Source: Coenobita brevimanus (Eukaryota; Arthropoda; Malacostraca; Decapoda; Coenobitidae). From it: DNA of 64,000 nt. Numbering within the stretch: position 1 is the stretch's first letter; each line of letters begins with the position of its first letter. The stretch lies in contig CM064669.1 in NCBI GenBank assembly GCA_032717465.1, forward strand, positions 46,114,343-46,178,342, in the 5' to 3' direction. The notes beneath the pieces were generated by a model that was given only the letters and a program-made list of their open reading frames with translations, was not told where the DNA came from and ran no database searches. A program made the translations under genes and the position numbers. Of the stretch, positions 56,912-64,000 are shown piece after piece.

Positions 56912-57765
56912 TCACCCTCTCCACATTCTTGCATCCAACACTTGTCTTCTCATTCGCTCATCCACACACACGTTGTCTATCATTGCCTTTCGTTCAACCA
57001 GTTCATCATCTATCCTCCTCATTACTCTCCATGTATACCTGTGGATCATCTTATGCCGAAAGTAGGTGTTAGGTATTGCCAACCCCTTACAAGCACAGAT
57101 GTCCACCAAAGCACTACCATTCCCATCTACTTCAGCTGGCACACCCCACTGACCAACCACTCCATCCACTCGTACATTCCCAACTTTGCCATTCATGTCT
57201 CCAATCAAAAGCACTCTCTCGCTCCTCTCAAATTTGTCCATACATGCTTCTACACTCGCCCAAAACTCATCTTTCACTCTTGCCACTCGGTCCTCTGTCG
57301 GCGCATACGCACATACAATCGCCCACGCTTGTATACCTACTTTCATCCTCACCCATACAATCCTTGCACCCACTGTTCCATACTCTCTTATATTCTCCTT
57401 CCACTTCTTGCATATCATCAGACATACTCCCTCTCTTGCCCTCTCATTCTCATTAACTTCCGCACATATACCTAAACCATATTCCCACTCTCTCACCCTT
57501 TCACCTTTCCATTTAGTTTCAGTCAATCCACATATATCCACTCTTGCATCCTCAAGCACCTGAACAATCTCTCTCTCACTTCATCATTCACTCCTCTCAC
57601 ATTCCATGTCCCCACCCTCAGAATGTCCTTTGCCCGTTCCTTAGTCGTCAACGTATGGTCCGTCCGGGTCCGAGGCGCTTTATTTGCTTGTTTAGTTATT
57701 ATAGTTCTTTTTTCGGGGTGGGGCACTAACCCACCACCAACCCTTTTAGTCGCCTCGTACGACAA
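56912..57765 (-). pseudogene. RTE endonuclease, one frameshift
   Basis: The stretch 57765-57523 encodes the start with DILRVGTWNVRGVNDEVRER. A 4-bp deletion within the AGAGAG run relative to copy 2 shifts the frame, and 57559-56912 continues with GLTETKWKGE, YAPTEDRVARV, IGDMNGKVGN and MIDNVCVDERM. The catalytic Asn, Glu and Asp residues are present; the final SDHH lies after the TGA near 56910. Confidence 0.87.
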
Positions 57766-57834
57766 GCAGGAATACTGGGGGAGTATTCTTGAAACCCCCC
57801 TACCCCCAGGGGGGTAGGTTATAATAATAACAGC

Positions 57835-57866
57835 ATAAATAATAATAATAATAATAATAATAATTA
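57835..57866. repeat. (AAT)n microsatellite
   Basis: About ten AAT triplets flank the RTE 5' end. Confidence 0.95.
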
Positions 57867-57869
57867 AGC

Positions 57870-58360
57870 AAAATAACTATCACAACATTAATCACTCCCC
57901 ATCCACCACATCAATACAATCCAATTAACGCCCCTAACCCTCTCCCCTACCTCACCCTCCCTCCCCTCACCCCTCGCCACCACCCACTCCATGTCCCCTC
58001 ATTACAGCCCTAAAAAGCTCATTACCTCACCTGCTCTTAATCACCGGGTCATTAAAGGGTAATTACAACTACCATACCCACCCACCCGCCTCTGTGGGGG
58101 TGTGAAGGTGGGGGGAAAGTGTGGTGGGAGAGGATGGTGGGGGGGGAGACAGTAGGGAGGAGGAGGAGGAAAAGGTATGGAGAGGAGGAAGGAGGGAGAA
58201 ACGAAGGATAGGAAAGGCTTCAGGAATTTCTCTCTCTCTCTCTCTCTTTATCTTAGTACTAATGCAAAGGGAACGTATTATTCCTCAGTATAAATTTTAT
58301 ATAAATTTTCGCCAATGCTTGACGATTTTACTGACTTGGGAATACCTACCCAAGTGAATG
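57870..58360. other. Unassigned DNA, G-rich patch at 58085-58200
   Basis: GTGGGGGTGTGAAGGTGGGG and GGAGGAGGAGGA-type sequence is present, otherwise nothing recognised. GACGATTTTACTGACTTGGG near 58321 may be a foldback left arm. Confidence 0.45.
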
Positions 58361-58362
58361 AA

Positions 58363-58364
<2 letters not shown>

Positions 58365-58396
<32 letters not shown>

Positions 58397-58410
58397 GTTG
58401 TTGTTGTTGT
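58365..58410. repeat. (ATT)n-(GTT)n array
   Basis: About eleven ATT triplets then five GTT triplets. Confidence 0.95.
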
Positions 58411-58414
58411 TTCT

Positions 58415-58745
58415 CGTACACCAGCAAACCATTTACTAAGCTGGATGGTAACCATACAAAAAAATTTTGGCGCCTGGTGGTTTAGTGGGCAATTACGGAG
58501 CTCCAATCGGATTGAGCCAGTGAAGGTTTATATCCAAGGGGTGGTTGGGGTTTACTGCTCACGTAATGCCACGCAGGGATGAGTGAGGCTGGTCACCTTC
58601 ATCTTAAATGTCAGGACCAACTTGCTTAGCCCCGGGATCCTACGCTCCTCATGGGGCAACGTACGATTGGATGATGAATGAATGAATGAATGAATGATTA
58701 TTATGATGATGATGATTATCATCATCATCATCATCATCATTATCC
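58415..58745 (+). repeat. SINE-like repeat with (GAAT)n/(GAT)n tail
   Basis: CAGCAAACCATTTACTAAGC and TGGATGGTAACCATA also occur near 24694-24728. GCCTGGTGGTTTAGTGGGCA resembles an A box, and a body ending CAACGTACGATTGGATGATG runs into (GAAT)n and (GAT)n repeats. Confidence 0.6.
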
Positions 58746-58947
58746 TGCTCCTACTAAGCCCTCCACACATCCCTATCAAATCTGCGTAGTTGTTTGCAAT
58801 GGTTCAATATGCCAGCGCCTCAACAATGCAGGCGCCAGTTAGTGACCCCAAGTAGAGGTATTTATACTACATCGACTAATCACAGCACGGGTCGTGGCAT
58901 GACGTCATCAAAGGAATTTACTGATTGACCCACATTATCAACACTGC

Positions 58948-59370
58948 AGGATGGTGATGATGGTGGTGATGATGGTGTTAATGATGGTGATGATGATGAT
59001 GATGATGATGATGATGGTGATGGAGATGGTGATAGTGATGGTGATGATGGAGATGGTGAGTGATGGTGATAGATGGTGATGATGATGGGGATGGGAAGGA
59101 GATGGGATGGTGATGATAGAGATATGGTGATGGTGAGTGATGGTGGTAAGATGATGATGGTGATGACGGGGATGGTGATGATAGTGATGGTGATAAAGAT
59201 GATAATGGTGATGGTGATAGGTGTAAGTGATGGTGATGGCGATGATGATGGAGATGGTGAGTGATGGTGATGGCGATGGCGACAGTGATAGCGAAGGCAA
59301 CAGGAATAGTGATGGTGACGGTGATGGTGAGTGACAGTGATGGTGATAGTGACAGACGATGGTGATTACT
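58948..59370. repeat. Degenerate (GATGGT)n array
   Basis: About 400 bp of GATGGTGAT, GATGATGAT and GAGATGGTGAGT motifs on the + strand. Confidence 0.95.
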
Positions 59371-59453
59371 GGTTGCCAACTACATTGCGGGTGAGGACAG
59401 AATGAGAGACTTCCCTGTAATTAGCTTTTCTTACTTTTTCCTTCCGTGTTTCA

Positions 59454-59457
<4 letters not shown>

Positions 59458-59504
<47 letters not shown>
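59458..59504. repeat. (CT)n microsatellite
   Basis: About 23 CT repeats. Confidence 0.97.
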
Positions 59505-59506
<2 letters not shown>

Positions 59507-59629
59507 TCCAGTTTTCTCTCAACCTCGTTTTTTGTCAGCTTATTTTCTCCCTGTTATTATTATTATGAATATTTTTATCATTATCATTACAGCAAGCATG
59601 GAGAACATCTGGTCTACTTACATGGAGGA

Positions 59630-59960
59630 CCTGAAGAAGGAAGGGAAGGAAGGATGAGGGAGGGAAGGAGGGATGAAGAAGGAAGGAGGGATGAAGAAGG
59701 AAGGAGGGATGAAGGAGGGCAGGAGGGATGAAGCGGGGAGTGGGGAAGGAGGGAGGGAAGAAGAGAAAGGATAGAAAGAGGAGAGGATGATGGAGGGTAG
59801 GAAGGAGGGACGGACGAAGTTTAGATGAAGGAGGAGGGAAGAAGGTAAAGAAGGAGGGAAGAAGGGATAGAAGGAGGGAAGAAGGTAAAGAAGGAGGGAA
59901 GGAGGGATAGAAGGAGGGAAGATATGTGGGAAGGAAGGATAAAGGTAGGAAAGAAGAAAT
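59630..59960. repeat. (GGAA)n/(AAGGAGG)n purine array
   Basis: GAAGGAGGGATGAAGAAGGA-type units of 14-22 bp repeat for about 330 bp on the + strand. Confidence 0.93.
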
Positions 59961-60121
59961 ACAAATGAATACAAAGGAAAGCAATCATGAACAAGGTTGC
60001 AGGTTCCTTCGTCACAAAGTAGGTTACGACTATGATATCTATTCTATGAGTTCAAGAGAAGAGTAACAAAGCAAGATGGCTCTCCCCCCACCTACCAATC
60101 CCTCTACACGAAGCGTTGGAG

Positions 60122-60127
<6 letters not shown>

Positions 60128-60194
<67 letters not shown>
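60128..60194. repeat. (TG)n microsatellite
   Basis: About 33 TG repeats. Confidence 0.97.
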
Positions 60195-60195
<1 letters not shown>

Positions 60196-60288
60196 GGGAG
60201 GAGGGAGGGGGGACGCAGATGGAATAAAATGAAGGACGAAAAAGTCAGTAGAACATAGAAAGGGGGATGGAGGGAACTAAATATAGGT

Positions 60289-60336
<48 letters not shown>
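60289..60336. repeat. (GA)n microsatellite
   Basis: About 24 GA repeats. Confidence 0.97.
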
Positions 60337-60338
<2 letters not shown>

Positions 60339-60339
60339 G

Positions 60340-60865
60340 AAACACGTAAGGAAAAGTGAGAGAGACGCAAGAATGAAAATATGGAGAAAACAAAGAAAAC
60401 GGGGGTCAGGGAGGTGGTACTACCCAAATCCTTTTACAGTGCCCCAAACATTTTCAGAGCGAGAATTAATAATGCCTTGCCGGCGACACGGTAATTAGAC
60501 CTAAGAGAAAAACACGCACCCCTGAAGTAAGAGAGAGAGGGGGAAAAAAAAGAGAAAAGTCAGGTGGAAAAGTGAGCGAGCGACAAAAAAGGGAGTAAGT
60601 GAATGAATTTTAAAGTTAGTAGCCGATAAAAAGAAGGAAAAATGTCTTAGGGGGGGAAAGGTATCTGAGGAATAGGATAGGACGTAAGGGAATAAATATT
60701 AGCAAGAAAAACTATTAACAAAAAATATTATTTAAAAAACATGTTCCATTCAAAACATCGATAATTTTATGCACGAGGTAAATGAATTATTGCGTAGAAA
60801 TGCTAAGATTCTAAAACTGCAATGACATATTTAATTCGTACGTATAATGCGAAATGGCATAGCCG
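60340..60865. other. Unassigned DNA
   Basis: A-rich sequence without recognised features. Confidence 0.4.
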
Positions 60866-60867
60866 GT

Positions 60868-61000
60868 GGGGGAAGGTGGTGGCTGGGTGGTCAAAGAAGT
60901 GGTCTGCTGTCGGAAAGGACGGGTGTTCGAGCCCAAGCTGGGGGAGTAACAGTCTTTACTGAGCATCCATTAAACCTACCGACATGTCATAAGAACCCCT
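60868..61000 (+). repeat. tRNA-like SINE head and linker
   Basis: The A-box side is GGTGGCTGGGTGGTCAAAG and the B box is GTGTTCGAGCCC, with an extra-arm-like GTCTGCTGTCGGAAAGGAC between. AACCTACCGACATGTCATAA downstream matches the linker at 53.7 kb. The body is not recognisable beyond AGAGCCTAAAG near 61035. Confidence 0.6.
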
Positions 61001-61590
61001 CCCCTCCGCGTATTCATTATTGACGGTCGGTATTAGAGCCTAAAGTCCGAATGCATGAACGATGTCTGAGCCGTACTTGAGGCTTGAGTCGATCTTAAGC
61101 CAGATTTGAGACGCACCCGCCAAAACTCATTAAGCAGAAACATGGACTGAGTTTTTCACGGGCCTAGTCGATGCTCTCAAGTTCAAGCTGCCTCTGAGTG
61201 GGCTTGAATGGTACTTGAGCATTATGAACATTTCGTAAGGTGGATTTGTTTATAAAAGTATGAATAATCAATCAACAATAGATGATGGCTGCATGAGATC
61301 CTTGGCAGAAATCACTTCAAGTTTATACAACACATTTGGCTGTAAGGAACATATAGGCCGCGTTTTGTACATTTGTATAAACAATTACTATAATAATTTT
61401 CCATCATTAGACGATATTACATAGTGTTGCTGACAATGCCTTGTAATACTCTTAATTACGGTGGCATCAGTACTGACAGTATGCTACACGGCTATGACAG
61501 AACTTTCTGCAACAAATTCCTATATAATTTACCCGTCAATGTAAAGAGGTTCCCCAAAGCTGGGTGTTGGTGAGGAATGCCTTCATGCAG
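61000..61590. other. Unassigned DNA
   Basis: No recognised feature. Confidence 0.4.
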
Positions 61591-61624
61591 TGGCACCGAT
61601 ACATTTAACAAGTGTGTTGCCCAG

Positions 61625-61770
61625 TTATTCAAGCGTACCTCACCTCCCTCCCTATCCCCCGAAAAGTGGATGGTGGACTCCTGGACGGTTTCAGCCTGCA
61701 GTCCACTGGGTTCACATTTTAGCTGAACCCAGGGCTAAAATAAAACTGCTGCTACTACTACATCATCAGA
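61625..61770 (+). repeat. Dispersed repeat with CTATCCCCCGAAA and triplet tail
   Basis: TCCCTCCCTATCCCCCGAAA, AGCCTGCAGTCCACTGGGTT and TAGCTGAACCCAGGGCTAAA end in CTGCTGCTACTACTAC. Relatives lie at 27925-28085 and, reversed, at 41225-41460. Confidence 0.65.
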
Positions 61771-61774
61771 CTGA

Positions 61775-62023
61775 CGAGGTTATTCAGCTGACAGACTGCT
61801 ACAACCTACATCATTTTACCCTTTCGATACGAGGATATTATACGTCCCTCCTAACGTCACACAACATAATTCAGGTCAGGAGGGATCTTTCGTGGTGAAG
61901 AGGCTTGAAGCAATCGCCATCATGACGTCTTTTATTTAACTTATTCGTCTTGACACTTGATGATTAGGTTCAGCTCAGCGATAACCTTGAGGGTGATGTG
62001 GTTTATCTCTTCAGAAGTTAAGG

Positions 62024-62055
<32 letters not shown>

Positions 62056-62680
62056 CTACAAATTTTTCCACCTAAAGCAGGGTCAAGAGAGCAAGAAAAA
62101 AATCTGTTAGAGGGAGACCTATTAAAACTGTGCCCAGTTAAATGGACCACACTTTCACTCTCAACATTAAAGTTCCCAGAATCCTCGCTCCACCTCAGGC
62201 ATAAGCTTCCATACCCATCGCCTTACATTACCTATCGGCATACTTTGGAAATTTATCCTGAGTAACACCAAATTATTTAAGCAGCTGGTCGAATATTCTC
62301 CCGTTAATAATCTTTCACACTCCCATGTCTCTCTTAATCCCCTCTGCGATTAAGGGACACTAAGGAATTTGCATATTTAATGACAAGGATAACGCTCAAA
62401 CGACAGCTAACGTCTGACGTATTTTAATTTGGGAAACGCAAGACAATTTCTCTCGCCACAATAAAAGACCTCCCGTTGCCCCAGGATTAAAGACCAAATA
62501 TCTGTGAGGGAAGAAATAAGTGGGCGAGAGGGAGAGACTAAGGAGGCGGTATTGTTGAGGAGGGCGGAGAGTGATCTGGTGTGTGGCGTGTCGGGACCAC
62601 TGCTTTGTGTCATGGGAATGGGCCTTTTGTGGCACCGGCATGGGGTGAGGCGGGCCCGGGGAACAGGAGGCGAAGGTAGG
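61775..62680. other. Unassigned DNA with short (ATC)n
   Basis: (ATC)n lies at 62025-62054. A possible worn foldback copy lies at 61817-61900 (CATAATTCAGGTCAGGAGGG). Nothing else recognised. Confidence 0.4.
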
Positions 62681-63345
62681 GCAGGACAGGACAGGGCAGG
62701 CCAGGGCAGGCCAGGGCAGAGCAAGGCAGGGCAGGGCTGGGGCAGGGCAAGGAGGAGGGGGAGAGGAAAGGCATGGGTGAGGAAGAGAAGGGCAGGGCAG
62801 GGCAGGGCAGGTTAAGGTAAGGCAACACAGAAGAGGACAGGGCAAAGCACAGCAGGATAGGGCAAGGTAAGGCACAATAGAGTAGGGCAGGGTAAGACAA
62901 GGGATGGGGAAGGGTACCGTAGAATTCGGAGGGGTAGGGCAAGGCACAGTAGGGGATGGCAGAGCATGGCAGGGTACGGCAGTGTAAGGCAGAAGAGAAG
63001 CTGGCAAATGACAAAAGGACGGGATGGGAAGGGACAGGTAAGGAAGGCCAAGGCACGTAATGGTAAAATGGGGCTGAAAAATACGGATGAGAAAAGGGCA
63101 GGGCAGGGCAGGGCAGAGCAGGGCTGGACAAGGCAGGACTGGGCTTGCCAAGGCATGGCAGGGTAAGGTTAGGCGGGGAAGGGCAGGGCAAGGAAAGGAC
63201 AAGGCAGGGCGGGGTGTGATAGGGTAGGTCAGGATACCACAGTGTAGGGCAAGACTGGGCAGGGCATTCCAGGGTAAGGCAGAAAAGGACAGGGCAGGGA
63301 AAGATACAACAGGGCAGGGCAGGGCAGGGCAGGGCAGGTCCAAAA
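62680..63345. repeat. G-rich GGGCA minisatellite
   Basis: About 660 bp of degenerate GGGCAGGGCA and GGCAAGGCA units on the + strand. The C-rich complement gives a 433-codon Pro-Cys-Leu-Ala frame on the minus strand that is not a gene. Confidence 0.93.
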
Positions 63346-63349
63346 GAGG

Positions 63350-64000
63350 AGGAAATGTGAAAAGCCAGGTGGGGGAAGGGTGAAAGAGAACACAAAGAGG
63401 ATAAAGCCCAGCACAACGACCCAAAAATAAAGAGGAAAAAGAGGATGATGGGGAGAGGAAGGGAGAGAGAAGATAGTAGTGTAATAATGGGACCATGCAG
63501 AGAGGAGGAGGAGGAGGAGGAGGAGGAGGAAAGCAAACGCAATAGACCTTATGGTCCTTTCGAGGCTGCTTGTTACAGAGAAAACTATGACTACAAGATC
63601 TAACTCTACATGCTGAAGGATACGGATAGTAAAGCAAGAAGGCTCCCTCCACCACCAAACCCTCCAGGAAAAAGTGAGAAAAACCACCATGCAGCATGGA
63701 AAAACTGACATGGAAATTTCATAGGAAAAACTGGAAAGGAAAAGTCACATTCTATAATACTTTGTCCATAAGCTACCTGACTGAGTAACCTGAAAGAGAA
63801 AGGAATCAAATAAACTAATAGTTACGGCATGACATTATAAACCGGTACACTGAGTTTATGGGAAGTCTGTGGAAATAATGTGGAAACTACACACTGCACA
63901 GTGTGGATGTTTAGGGGTGGTGCGGCAGCCTTGCCTGGCGCTCTTGAGGTAGGCAGCAGTCAATCAGGCTCTAACTCCGTTCACTCCACTGAGACAAGGA
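63350..64000. other. Unassigned DNA to window end
   Basis: (GGA)n lies at 63504-63531. Otherwise no recognised feature. Confidence 0.4.

Larger units (their letters stand above)
54618..57815 (-). mobile_element. Full-length RTE-type LINE, copy 3 (about 3.2 kb)
   Basis: On the minus strand it starts ACCCCCCTGGGGGTAGG at 57815, has CTTGTCGTACGAGGCGACTA, encodes endonuclease and reverse transcriptase and ends CTATAGATAGATAGATAG at 54618. It is co-linear with copy 2. TAATAAT (54611-54617) and ATAATAATAA (57821-57830) lie near the two ends, so the target was probably TAA-rich; the exact duplication is unclear. Confidence 0.92.

Noticed and set aside
62396..63697. A 433-codon open frame on the minus strand rich in Pro, Cys, Leu and Ala
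   Set aside because: It is the complement of the GGGCA minisatellite; overlapping frames show the same composition and there is no domain.

Overview
The window looks like nuclear DNA of an arthropod, most likely a decapod crustacean and perhaps a crab. This is inferred from four things: a split (spliced) arthropod-type ionotropic receptor gene, several invertebrate-type LINE families, a very high load of (TG)n, (CT)n, (GA)n and (CTAC)n microsatellites, and CCTAA-like minisatellites. There is no sign of operons, prokaryotic genes or rRNA. Nearly every long reading frame outside the receptor gene and the retrotransposons is a by-product of a simple repeat.

Region by region. 1-2489: a piggyBac-like TTAA element cut in two by a 5'-truncated RTE-type LINE. 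3226-14031 (+): the last four coding exons of an ionotropic receptor (IR/iGluR-like channel), carrying M1, pore loop, M3, ligand-binding lobe S2, M4 and C-terminus; earlier exons lie left of the window. Its introns hold decayed copies of its own exons, a decayed Jockey-like LINE containing a 244-bp (TG)n array, a hAT-type MITE, a CR1/L2-like LINE tail and an RTE tail touching the last splice acceptor. 14.5-16.0 kb: unassigned, purine-rich. 16033-19224 (+): a full-length RTE-type LINE with 10-bp target duplications, inserted in a foldback element. 19.4-30.6 kb: microsatellites, minisatellites, a decayed L2-like RT fragment, a mini-RTE, a tandem pair of an unclassified element and a decayed satellite. 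30621-31222: an intact piggyBac-like MITE. 31.2-37.9 kb: dispersed repeats and an RTE-like 3' fragment. 37.9-45.3 kb: almost entirely satellite or low-complexity DNA, including about 3 kb of polypyrimidine tract and a 27-bp minisatellite. 45.3-54.5 kb: mostly unassigned DNA with short repeats. 54618-57815 (-): a second near full-length RTE. 57.8-64 kb: SINE-like repeats, (GAT)n, (GGAA)n and a G-rich GGGCA minisatellite.

The genes do not form a pathway. The only candidate host gene is the receptor. The RTE copies carry endonuclease and reverse transcriptase on one polyprotein and would be the mobilising machinery for themselves and their short derivatives; every copy here is broken by a few lesions. 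The most interesting observations are the tandem decayed copies of two receptor exons, the last receptor exon whose acceptor seems to lie in an antisense LINE remnant, dated nested insertions (LINE into piggyBac MITE, LINE into foldback element, hAT MITE into LINE), a very dense foldback repeat family, and a dispersed SINE-like repeat whose copies share an open 40-codon frame. All assignments come from reading motifs and aligning by eye; no database search was possible.
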